Made by a program: the position numbers and the translations under genes. Shown here piece by piece: positions 1 to 6,778 of a stretch of 21,884 nt of DNA (position 1 is the stretch's first letter; each line of letters begins with the position of its first letter). The notes under the pieces are model-generated. The model saw only the letters and a program-made list of their open reading frames with translations. It was not told the DNA's origin and searched no databases. The DNA lies in contig JBGPHD010000035.1 in assembly GCA_041484135.1 (NCBI GenBank), forward strand, positions 1 to 21,884, in the 5' to 3' direction. The DNA comes from JACORV01 sp041484135 (GTDB taxonomy: Bacteria; Gemmatimonadota; Gemmatimonadetes; Gemmatimonadales; JACORV01).

Positions 1-921
1 CTGGAGGAGCTGGCCTCCGCCTTCCGCGATGCCTCCTTCGACGACGCCGTGGGCGTCATCGTCTTCACCGGCGCCGGCGACCGCGCCTTCTGCACCGGCG
101 GCGACGTGAAGGAGTACGCCGAGCGCTACGTGGCCGCGCCGCGCGACTACTGGAAGTACATGGCGCTCTTCCGCGCCTACATCGAGAGCATCCTCAGCAC
201 CGGCAAGCCGGTGCTGGCGCGCATCAACGGCATGGCGGTGGGGGGCGGGAACGAGAGCCAGCTCGCCTGCGATCTCTCGGTGATGGCGCAGCACGCCTAC
301 ATCCGGCAAGTGGGCACGCACGTGGGCTCGGTGGCGTGCGGCGGCTCGACGCAGTGGCTGCCGCTGGTGGTGGGCGACAAGCGGGCGCGCGAGATCCTGT
401 TCCTCAACGAGCCCGTCCCCGCCCTCAAGGCCGCCGAGTGGGGCCTGGTGAACTGGGTCGTGCCGTCGGTGCGGCGCGGGGACGCGTGGATCGAGGCCGC
501 CACCACGGAGCAGATCGCCGCCGCCCAGAAACTCGAGGACGGCTACTGCATCGACCTCTCGCGGCTCGACGCCTTCGTGGACGAACAAGCGCGGAAGCTC
601 CTGGCGTCGTTCCCCGAGTGCGCCCGCTACACCAAGCAGCAGACCAACTTCTGGAAGGACCTCGCCTGGAGCTCCACGGTGCGGCACGCGCAGGACTGGC
701 TGTCCCTGCACTACGCCTGCTGGGAACCCGTCGAGGGGATGCAGGCGTTCGTGGAGAAGCGGCCTGCGCGTTATGCGCTCCTGCGCGAGCGCGCCGCGGC
801 CGACGGCGGATCGTCGGAGGCGCCGTGGGGCGCCCCGGTCACGGCCTGCCGCTCCTGCGGCGCAACCAGCCTTCCGGCCTCCCACCGCTTCTGCGGCGCA
901 TGCGGCGCACCGCTCTCGTAA
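1..921 (+). CDS. oah: 6-oxocyclohex-1-ene-1-carbonyl-CoA hydrolase (ring-opening), 5' partial, with C-terminal zinc ribbon
   Basis: The reading frame is open from base 1, so the N-terminus (perhaps 60-70 residues) lies outside the window; 306 residues are visible. It is a crotonase-superfamily protein. CTGGDVKEYAERY (visible residues 31-43), INGMAVGGGNE (75-85) and CGGSTQWLPL (113-122) match the Oah/BamA family, which hydrates and hydrolytically opens the ring of 6-oxocyclohex-1-ene-1-carbonyl-CoA to 3-hydroxypimelyl-CoA in the cytoplasm. The benzoyl-CoA reductase, dch and had genes downstream support this over a generic enoyl-CoA hydratase. Oddity: the C-terminus carries a CxxC-x11-CxxC zinc ribbon (C283, C286, C298, C301) that I do not know from characterised Oah proteins. 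The last 22 bases overlap the next gene. Function is inferred from motifs and context. Confidence 0.88.
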   Translation: MEELASAFRDASFDDAVGVIVFTGAGDRAFCTGGDVKEYAERYVAAPRDYWKYMALFRAYIESILSTGKPVLARINGMAVGGGNESQLACDLSVMAQHAYIRQVGTHVGSVACGGSTQWLPLVVGDKRAREILFLNEPVPALKAAEWGLVNWVVPSVRRGDAWIEAATTEQIAAAQKLEDGYCIDLSRLDAFVDEQARKLLASFPECARYTKQQTNFWKDLAWSSTVRHAQDWLSLHYACWEPVEGMQAFVEKRPARYALLRERAAADGGSSEAPWGAPVTACRSCGATSLPASHRFCGACGAPLS

Positions 922-1616
922 CCGGCGGCGGGCGCGGCATCGGCCGCGCGATCGTGAGCGCCCTCGCGCCCGATGCGTGGGTCGCCGCGCTCGACCTCGC
1001 CTTTCCCGACGGGCCCGGCGACGCCAGCCTCGCCCTGGAGACCGACGTGCGGGACGCCGCGGGAGTGACCAGCGCCGTGCAGCGGATCGCGACCGAGCGG
1101 GGCGGGATCGACTGGGTCGTGTGCGCGGCGGGGATCACACGGGACCACGTGAGCTGGAAGATGGCGGACGACGACTGGGCCGATGTGATCGCCGTGAACC
1201 TGACCGGAGGCTTCCACGTGGCCCGCGCCGCGGCCGCCGCGCTCCGGAGCTCCGGCGCCGGGCGGCTGGTCTTCATCGGCTCCATCAACGGGCTGCGGGG
1301 CCGCTTCGGCCAGGCCAACTACGCCGCGTCCAAGGCCGGCCTGGTCGGGCTGGCGCGCACCCTGGCGCGCGAGCTGGCCCCGGACAGCGTGACCGTGAAC
1401 GTGGTCGCGCCGGGTTTCGTGGACACCACGATGACCCGTACGCTCCCGGACGAGTGGCGGGCCCGCGCCGTCGCGCGGACGCCGCTGCGCCGGCCCGGAC
1501 GCCCCGACGAGGTCGCGGCGGCGGTGCGGTTCCTCTGCGGGGAGGGCGCCGCGTTCATCACCGGCGCGCTGCTGCCGGTGGACGGCGGCCAACTCCTCGG
1601 CGTGGAGGGCACGTGA
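900..1616 (+). CDS. Short-chain dehydrogenase/reductase (FabG-like), probably a hydroxyacyl-CoA dehydrogenase of the benzoyl-CoA pathway
   Basis: A 238-residue classical SDR. The cofactor loop TGGGRGIG is at 8-15, the active-site tetrad is N100, S128, Y141 and K145, and the PG motif is at 171-172. ATG 900 is chosen because it places the Rossmann fold at the very N-terminus; it overlaps the oah end by 22 bp. The frame is open further upstream, but that part is antisense-like arginine-rich translation. The cofactor-loop variant CAAG (75-78) replaces the usual NNAG. Position between oah and dch suggests oxidation of 3-hydroxypimelyl-CoA or another hydroxyacyl-CoA intermediate. The Azoarcus bzd cluster also carries an SDR gene (bzdZ, from memory). 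A FabG role in fatty-acid synthesis cannot be excluded from sequence alone. Confidence 0.85.
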   Translation: MRRTALVTGGGRGIGRAIVSALAPDAWVAALDLAFPDGPGDASLALETDVRDAAGVTSAVQRIATERGGIDWVVCAAGITRDHVSWKMADDDWADVIAVNLTGGFHVARAAAAALRSSGAGRLVFIGSINGLRGRFGQANYAASKAGLVGLARTLARELAPDSVTVNVVAPGFVDTTMTRTLPDEWRARAVARTPLRRPGRPDEVAAAVRFLCGEGAAFITGALLPVDGGQLLGVEGT

Positions 1617-2380
1617 GCGGACCCGGCATCACCGTGAACGTCGCCGACGGCATCGCGCGGCTGGTGCTCGACCATCCGCCGGTCAACATCCTCACCCGCG
1701 CGGTCCTCGCCGCCGTCCGCGACGCGCTCGGCCGCCTGACGCATGACAGGCAGCTCAGGGCCCTGCTGCTCACCGCGGTCGGCCCCAACTTCTCGGCCGG
1801 CGCCGACGTCGCCGAGCACCTCCCGCCGCACCACGAGGCCTTGATCCCCGAGTTCCTCGATACCGTGGAGGCCTTGGGCCGCTTCCCGCTCCCGGTCGTC
1901 GCCGGCGTGCGCGGCCGCTGCCTGGGCGGCGGCTTCGAGTTCGTCCAGCCGGCCGACATCATCGTGGCGGGAGAGTCCGCGGTCTTCGGGCAGCCCGAGA
2001 TCGTGCTGGGCGTGATCCCGCCGGCGGCCTGCGCCCTGCTGCCCGAGCTCGTCCCCGCCGGGATCGCGGCGCATCTCGTCTTCACCGGCGATCCGCTCGA
2101 CGCCGCCGGCGCCCTCCGCGCCGGGCTGGTGTGGCGGGTGACGCCGGACGCGGACGTCGAGGCCGAAGCCCTGCGCGTCGCCGAGCGGATCGCGCGGCAT
2201 AGCGCGGCCGCGCTGCGGCTGGCCAAGGCGGCGCTCCGGTCCGGCCGCGCCGACGCGCGCGCCAAGGCGATGCGTGACGCCGGCCGGCTGTACCTCGACG
2301 GCGTCATGGCGACCCAAGACGCGCTCGAGGGGCTGCGCGCCTTCACCGAACGGCGACGCCCAGCGTGGAGCCACGCGTGA
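1613..2380 (+). CDS. dch: Cyclohexa-1,5-diene-1-carbonyl-CoA hydratase (crotonase family)
   Basis: A 255-residue crotonase-fold protein starting at GTG 1613, whose GTGA overlaps the stop of the SDR gene. The oxyanion-hole segments are FSAGADV (60-66) and GRCLGGGFEF (101-110). The catalytic-glutamate region GQPEIVLGVIPPAA (126-139) has the PP after the glutamate segment seen in dienoyl-CoA hydratases of aromatic degradation. The known Dch reaction adds water to the dienoyl-CoA made by benzoyl-CoA reductase, giving 6-hydroxycyclohex-1-ene-1-carbonyl-CoA, the substrate of Had. Size is normal for the family (about 255). The specific assignment over an ordinary enoyl-CoA hydratase rests on its place directly before the reductase genes. 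Confidence 0.82.
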   Translation: MSGPGITVNVADGIARLVLDHPPVNILTRAVLAAVRDALGRLTHDRQLRALLLTAVGPNFSAGADVAEHLPPHHEALIPEFLDTVEALGRFPLPVVAGVRGRCLGGGFEFVQPADIIVAGESAVFGQPEIVLGVIPPAACALLPELVPAGIAAHLVFTGDPLDAAGALRAGLVWRVTPDADVEAEALRVAERIARHSAAALRLAKAALRSGRADARAKAMRDAGRLYLDGVMATQDALEGLRAFTERRRPAWSHA

Positions 2381-3564
2381 GCGCGCCGACGCGGGGCGGG
2401 GCGGCACTGCTCTTCCCGGAATGGCGGGGCGGCGGACTGGAGGAGATCCTCTACCACTGCCGCGAGCTGTTCGACGACACCGACTTCCCCACCGTGCGCC
2501 GCTGGCGCGAGGCGGGCGGCAAGGTGGTCGGCCACTTCCAGGTCTACTTCCCCGAGGAGATCGCGCACGCGGCGGGGCTGCTGCCGTTCAAGGTCCGCGG
2601 CGCGCCCGTGGAGACCACGCTCGCCGAGTCGCACTTCGGCTCGTACCTCTGCTCGATCCTCAAGACGTCGCTCGAGCTCGTCCTCTCCAAGCGCGTCGAG
2701 CTCGACCTCTTCGTCACCCACCCGATCTGCGACGCCGCGCGCAATCTCGCCGGCGTGTGGGGGCGGAACTTCACGCACCCCTGCCGCATCCTCTACCTGC
2801 CGCAGAACGCCAACTCGGCCTTCGCGGCGTCGTACCTGCGCGACGAGTACGACCGGATGCGCTCGGTGGTCGAGGAGATCGCGGGCCGGCCCGTGAGCGA
2901 CGACGACCTCAATCGCTCGATCGGCGTCTTCAACGAGAACCGCGCGCTGCTGCGTGCGCTCTACGCGCTGAAGCGCGACCGGCCGTGGCTCGTCTCCGCC
3001 GACGAGGCATACGTGCTCACGTCCATCGGCGGGCTGGTCCCGCGCGAGGAGCACAACGACCTGCTCCGCGCGGTGCTGCCGCTCCTCGAGTCCCGCGATG
3101 CGCCTAACCGCGACAAGATCCGCGTGGTCCTGGAGGGCGGGTTCTGCGAACAGCCCCCGCTCGACCTCATCCGCGCCATCGCCCGCTCCTGCTACGTGGT
3201 GGACGACGACCTCTTGATCGGCCTGCGCTGGCTCACCGAGGACGTCCCGTCCAGCGGCGACCCGCTGCGCGCGCTGGCCGAGTCCTATCTCGAGCGGTCG
3301 GCGCACAGCCCGGTGCAGCACGACCTGCGCAAGCCCAAGGAGCGGATGCTGCTCGAGCGCGTGGAGAAGGCCGGGGCGACGGCGGCCATCGTCATGGCCG
3401 CGAAGATGTGCGAGCCGGGGCTCGAGGAGCTGGTGGTGCACACCAAGGCGCTGGACAAGGGCGGCATCCCGTACTTCGTGAGCGAGTTCGAGGAGAACAT
3501 GAGCAGCTTCGAGGGGCTGGAGATCCAGCTCGAGACGTTCGTCGAGAACCTGCTCTTCGACTGA
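2377..3564 (+). CDS. bcrC: Benzoyl-CoA reductase, subunit C (BcrC/BzdN-like)
   Basis: 395 residues from GTG 2377, which overlaps the dch stop as GTGA; an in-frame GTG at 2365 is possible but less well coupled. It belongs to the 2-hydroxyacyl-CoA dehydratase/benzoyl-CoA reductase family. Recognisable segments are FVTHPICDAARNLAGVW (112-128), ILYLPQNANSA (138-148), AAKMCEPG (341-348) and the near-invariant tail SEFEENMSSFEGLEIQLETF (369-388). Cysteines C92, C118, C136, C257, C272 and C345 are candidates for iron-sulfur ligands. With BcrB it forms the catalytic module that reduces benzoyl-CoA to cyclohexa-1,5-diene-1-carbonyl-CoA with ferredoxin electrons. The tail and KMCEPG region fit BcrC better than 2-hydroxyglutaryl-CoA dehydratase. 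Confidence 0.92.
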   Translation: MSAPTRGGAALLFPEWRGGGLEEILYHCRELFDDTDFPTVRRWREAGGKVVGHFQVYFPEEIAHAAGLLPFKVRGAPVETTLAESHFGSYLCSILKTSLELVLSKRVELDLFVTHPICDAARNLAGVWGRNFTHPCRILYLPQNANSAFAASYLRDEYDRMRSVVEEIAGRPVSDDDLNRSIGVFNENRALLRALYALKRDRPWLVSADEAYVLTSIGGLVPREEHNDLLRAVLPLLESRDAPNRDKIRVVLEGGFCEQPPLDLIRAIARSCYVVDDDLLIGLRWLTEDVPSSGDPLRALAESYLERSAHSPVQHDLRKPKERMLLERVEKAGATAAIVMAAKMCEPGLEELVVHTKALDKGGIPYFVSEFEENMSSFEGLEIQLETFVENLLFD

Positions 3565-3571
3565 GGTGGAC

Positions 3572-4876
3572 ATGAACGCACCGCGCGCGGGGAACGGGAC
3601 GATCGTCGGTCGCGGCAACGAGGCCGGCGCCCGGCTGTTCCGGGAGTGGTTCCAGGGACTGGGGCAGGCCGCGGACGAGGGCCGCGGGGCAGCCTACGTC
3701 TTCGTGATGGGGAGCCTGTGCGAGCTGCTCCGGGTCTTCGACTTCCCCATCGTCTTCCCCGAGATCAACTCGCTCCAGACCGCGGTACGCCGGGTGGCGC
3801 ACGACTACCTGAACGAAGCCGAGAACCAGGGCTACTCGACCGACATCTGCGGTTACGTGAAGGCCGACGTGGCGGTGCAGTCGCGCGGCGGCGCGCACCC
3901 CATGGGCCGTATCCCCAAGCCCGCGCTCGCGGTGTGCACCAACGCGTGCAACACCTACGTGAAGTGGGGCGAGATCTGGGAGCGGATGTACGGGATGCCG
4001 ATGTTCACGCTCGACGTGCCGGGCTCGCGCGGCGCGGGGCTCGCGTCGACGCCGGGGAGCGAGGACTTCGAGCGCGACCGGCGGTACGTCGAAGCGCAGC
4101 TCGGGGAGCTGATCGCGCTCTGCGAGAAGGTCACGGGGATCCCCTTCGACATCGACCGGCTGCGCGAGCACATGGGCCACGCCAACGCGATGAGCGAGGG
4201 CTGGCGGCGGGTGCTGGAGCTGAACCGGTCGCGCCCCGCGGTCTTCAACGCGCTCTCCGACGGCACCATCTACCTCGGCGTCGCCAACGGGTTCCGGGGC
4301 ACCGCCGAGGGCGCCGCCTTCTTCCGCGACCTGGTCGAGGAGATGGAGCACAAGGCAAAGCTGGGCATCGGCACGGCCACCGACGAGAAGTGGCGCCTGG
4401 TGTTCGTGGGCGTGCCCTGCTACCCGATCTTCCGCCGTTTCGCCGAGCTGTTCACCGACTGGGGCGGCGTGTTCGTCAACTCCACCTATCTCGCGTTCGC
4501 TTCGGGCGGCGCGCATCTCGGCTTCGCGTACGACCTCGCGCGGCCCATCGAGAGCCTCGCCGAAGGGGTGTTGATCGGCGTGCGTGACGCGATGGACAAC
4601 ATGTTCTTCCAGACCCGCATCCTGACGGCGATGGTGGACGACTTCGCGGCGGACGGCGTGGTGTTCCATCCCATCAAGAGCTGCCGCACGGTGTCCACCG
4701 GGCTCGCCGACACGCGCCGGGCGCTGATGGCCGAGCGCGACGTGCCGAGCCTGTTCGTCGAATCGGACCTGATGGACCGCCGGGTGGTGTCCGAGGCGCA
4801 GATGAAGAACCGCGCCGACGCGTTCTTCGAAGGACTTTCCGCGCGGCGCCACCAGGCCGCCGCGATCCCGGGCTGA
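3572..4876 (+). CDS. bcrB: Benzoyl-CoA reductase, subunit B (BcrB/BzdO-like)
   Basis: 434 residues from ATG 3572, preceded by GAGG (3563-3566) at 5-nt spacing. GTG 3566 in the same frame would add two residues and has no ribosome binding site. Family segments include FPEINSLQTA (62-71), VCTNACNTYVKWGEIWERMY (121-140), FVGVPCYPIFRRF (278-290), HPIKSCRTVSTGLADTRRA (366-384) and ESDLMDRRVVSEAQMKNR (397-414). Cysteines C50, C93, C122, C126, C283 and C371 include the likely cluster ligands. The known role is the substrate-binding catalytic partner of BcrC. Length is close to the Thauera and Azoarcus subunits (about 430-450). The start lies 7 bp after bcrC, so the two are almost certainly co-translated. 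Confidence 0.93.
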   Translation: MNAPRAGNGTIVGRGNEAGARLFREWFQGLGQAADEGRGAAYVFVMGSLCELLRVFDFPIVFPEINSLQTAVRRVAHDYLNEAENQGYSTDICGYVKADVAVQSRGGAHPMGRIPKPALAVCTNACNTYVKWGEIWERMYGMPMFTLDVPGSRGAGLASTPGSEDFERDRRYVEAQLGELIALCEKVTGIPFDIDRLREHMGHANAMSEGWRRVLELNRSRPAVFNALSDGTIYLGVANGFRGTAEGAAFFRDLVEEMEHKAKLGIGTATDEKWRLVFVGVPCYPIFRRFAELFTDWGGVFVNSTYLAFASGGAHLGFAYDLARPIESLAEGVLIGVRDAMDNMFFQTRILTAMVDDFAADGVVFHPIKSCRTVSTGLADTRRALMAERDVPSLFVESDLMDRRVVSEAQMKNRADAFFEGLSARRHQAAAIPG

Positions 4877-4891
4877 GCCCAAGGAGCGGCC

Positions 4892-5716
4892 ATGGCATTC
4901 GCGGCGGGTGTGGACGTCGGGTCCACGCAGACCAAGGCGGTGGTGATCGACGAGGCGGGGCGGATCACGGGCCGCGCGCTCACCGACACCGGCGCCAACG
5001 TGATGCGGGCGGCGGAGCACGCCTACGCCGAGGCGCTGGCGGACGGCGATCTGCGCGAGGAACAGGTCGAGTTCGTGGTGGGCACGGGGTACGGCCGCTA
5101 CAAGGTGAAGTTCGGTAACACCCAGGTCACCGAGATCAGCTGCCACGCGCGGGGCGCGGTGCACATGTTCCCCGGCACGCGCACGGTGCTCGACATGGGT
5201 GGCCAGGACACCAAGGCGATCCGCGTCCAGCCGCAGGGCGACATCGTGGACTTCTGCATGAACGACAAGTGCGCCGCCGGGACGGGCCGGTTCCTCGGCG
5301 CCGCCGCCGTCGCGCTCGACCTCCCCATCGAGGAGCTGGGCCCCACGGCGCTACGCGGCGAGCGCGCGGTGAAGATCAGCACGACCTGCACCGTCTTCGC
5401 CGAATCCGAGGTCCTCTCGTGGCTCGGCAAGGGGAAGAAGATCGAGGACATCCTGCTCGGGGTGCACGAGTCCATCGCGGCACGGTCCATCGGCCTGCTC
5501 CGGCGGGTCGGGATCGAGGACCAGGTCACCTTCACCGGCGGCGTCACGAAGAACCGTGCCATGGTGGAAACGCTCAACCGGCGCCTCGGCCTAACGGTCA
5601 ATGTGGGGGACGACTCGCACTACATGGGCGCGCTCGGCGCGGCGCTCTTCGCCTTCGATCACATCCGCACCGGCCCCGTGCCCGCGCACGCCCTCCCGCC
5701 CGGGAGCGCGGCGTGA
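4892..5716 (+). CDS. bcrA: Benzoyl-CoA reductase ATPase subunit (BcrA/BzdP-type activase)
   Basis: A 274-residue ASKHA-fold ATPase of the acyl-CoA dehydratase activase family. AAGGAG (4881-4886) stands 5 nt before ATG 4892. The phosphate-1 loop is GVDVGSTQTK (6-15), the second nucleotide motif is DMGGQDTK (101-108), and cysteines C127 (NDKCAAGTG) and C166 (STTCTVFAESEV) sit where activases bridge one [4Fe-4S] cluster across a dimer. Known role: ATP hydrolysis drives low-potential electron transfer from ferredoxin to the BC module. The A label follows gene order (C-B-A-D). The protein is short like the Azoarcus BzdP/BzdQ subunits, not like Thauera BcrA, which I recall as about 430 residues. 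By sequence alone it also resembles 2-hydroxyacyl-CoA dehydratase activators. Confidence 0.88.
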   Translation: MAFAAGVDVGSTQTKAVVIDEAGRITGRALTDTGANVMRAAEHAYAEALADGDLREEQVEFVVGTGYGRYKVKFGNTQVTEISCHARGAVHMFPGTRTVLDMGGQDTKAIRVQPQGDIVDFCMNDKCAAGTGRFLGAAAVALDLPIEELGPTALRGERAVKISTTCTVFAESEVLSWLGKGKKIEDILLGVHESIAARSIGLLRRVGIEDQVTFTGGVTKNRAMVETLNRRLGLTVNVGDDSHYMGALGAALFAFDHIRTGPVPAHALPPGSAA

Positions 5717-6537
5717 GCCTCACCGCCGGCATCGACATCGGGTCCACCTACACCAAGGTGGTGATCGCCGACGCGGAGGGCGCGATCCTCGGCCGGGCCA
5801 TGGAGCCCACCGGCTTCAAGCTCACGGCCGCCGCCGAGCGCGCGTTCGCCCGCGCCCTTGAGGCGGCCGGCCTGACGCGCACCGACGTCGCGTACGTCGT
5901 GACCACGGGCTTCGGCCGGCACCAGGCCGGCCTGGGCGATGCGCAGGTCACCGATCTCACGGCCGCGGCGCGCGGGGTCGCGCACTTCTTCCCCGGCACG
6001 CGCACCATCCTCGACGTGGGCGGCCAGACGATGAAGGCCAGCCGCATCGGCGCCGACGCCAAGGTCCAGAGCTTCCGGCTCAACGACAAGTGCGCCGCCG
6101 GCACCGGCGCCTTCCTCGAGAAGACGGCGCGCTACATGGGCTACGGCACGGAGGAGATCGGCCCGCTGGTCGCCACCTCGAAGGAGGCGGTCCCCATCTC
6201 GGGCGTCTGCGCCGTGTTCGCGGAGTCCGAGGTCATCAACCAGCTCTCGGAAGGCGCCGCGCCCGCGGACATCATGCACGGCGCCATCGCGTCGCTGGTG
6301 GACCGCGCGGTGCAGTTGCTCAAGCGGGTGCGGATGGAGCCGGAGTTCGCCCTGATCGGCGGGATCCTGCGCTTCGAGCGGATGGTCGCGGTGGCGCGCG
6401 AGGCCCTGGGCGCGCCGGTGAACGTGCCCCCCGGCGACCTCGTCCAGTTCACCTCGGCGTTCGGCGCCGCGATACTCGGGCAGCGCCGGCTCAGGCGCCT
6501 CGCCGCGGAAGGCGCGGATGCCGTCGCCCTGGCCTGA
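5713..6537 (+). CDS. bcrD: Benzoyl-CoA reductase second ATPase subunit (BcrD/BzdQ-type activase)
   Basis: 274 residues from GTG 5713, overlapping the previous stop as GTGA. It is a diverged paralogue of the preceding subunit and has the same length. It has GIDIGSTYTK (6-15), DVGGQTMKASR (101-111), NDKCAAGTGAFLEK (124-137, C127) and SGVCAVFAESEVI (163-175, C166), so both cluster cysteines and nucleotide motifs are intact. A change from the usual GGQDxK to GGQTMK marks it as the specialised partner of a heteromeric pair, as in BzdP/BzdQ or BcrA/BcrD, and unlike the single homodimeric activator of 2-hydroxyglutaryl-CoA dehydratase. The pair is therefore good evidence for a true class I benzoyl-CoA reductase. 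Which subunit is A and which D is not settled here. Confidence 0.87.
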   Translation: MSLTAGIDIGSTYTKVVIADAEGAILGRAMEPTGFKLTAAAERAFARALEAAGLTRTDVAYVVTTGFGRHQAGLGDAQVTDLTAAARGVAHFFPGTRTILDVGGQTMKASRIGADAKVQSFRLNDKCAAGTGAFLEKTARYMGYGTEEIGPLVATSKEAVPISGVCAVFAESEVINQLSEGAAPADIMHGAIASLVDRAVQLLKRVRMEPEFALIGGILRFERMVAVAREALGAPVNVPPGDLVQFTSAFGAAILGQRRLRRLAAEGADAVALA

Positions 6538-6778
6538 GGACGACTGGGAGCGGCGCTTCGTCGCGGACCCGGCGCGGGCGCGCGAGGTCGCGGACCTCTA
6601 TCGCGACGCCGGCTTCGAGGTGATGGCCCTCCCGGCACGTCCCGGCGACCTCTCCGCTGACCAGCGTCTCGCCGGCTGCGAGTCGTGCTGGCTCGCCAAG
6701 GCGTCCGGATTCCAGGTGATCTACACCAGGCGGCCCGGCCTTCCGGAGGACGCGCCGCCCGAAGGAGACGGTCCATGA
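6518..6778 (+). CDS. Small conserved-looking CxxC protein of the benzoyl-CoA operon, function unknown
   Basis: I do not recognise this 86-residue protein. It starts at ATG 6518 with GGAAGG (6507-6512) 5 nt upstream, overlaps the bcrD end by 20 bp, and its stop overlaps the had start as ATGA, so it is embedded in the operon. An acidic N-terminal part with RAREVADLYRDAGFEVMAL (20-38) looks like a helix followed by a strand. Then come CESC (C54-C57) and FQVIYTRR (65-72). No signal peptide or membrane segment is seen. The CxxC could bind metal, an iron-sulfur cluster or act as a redox thiol pair. A role in assembling or protecting the reductase, or as a counterpart of the small bzdT product of Azoarcus, is speculation. 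Confidence 0.72.
   Translation: MPSPWPEDDWERRFVADPARAREVADLYRDAGFEVMALPARPGDLSADQRLAGCESCWLAKASGFQVIYTRRPGLPEDAPPEGDGP

Noticed and set aside
336..899. In-frame upstream extension of the SDR gene
   Set aside because: Arginine-rich sequence lying over the oah coding frame; the SDR fold begins right after ATG 900.
2365..2376. GTG 2365 as the start of bcrC
   Set aside because: Possible, but GTG 2377 overlaps the dch stop exactly as at the other junctions of this operon.
1558..3618. 686-codon open frame on the - strand opposite dch and bcrC
   Set aside because: It is the antisense of well-supported genes, rich in Arg, Ala and Gly, with no recognisable domain; such frames are expected at high GC.
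3392..5164. 590-codon open frame on the - strand opposite bcrB and the first activase gene
   Set aside because: Antisense shadow with His/Arg/Val-rich composition and no motif.
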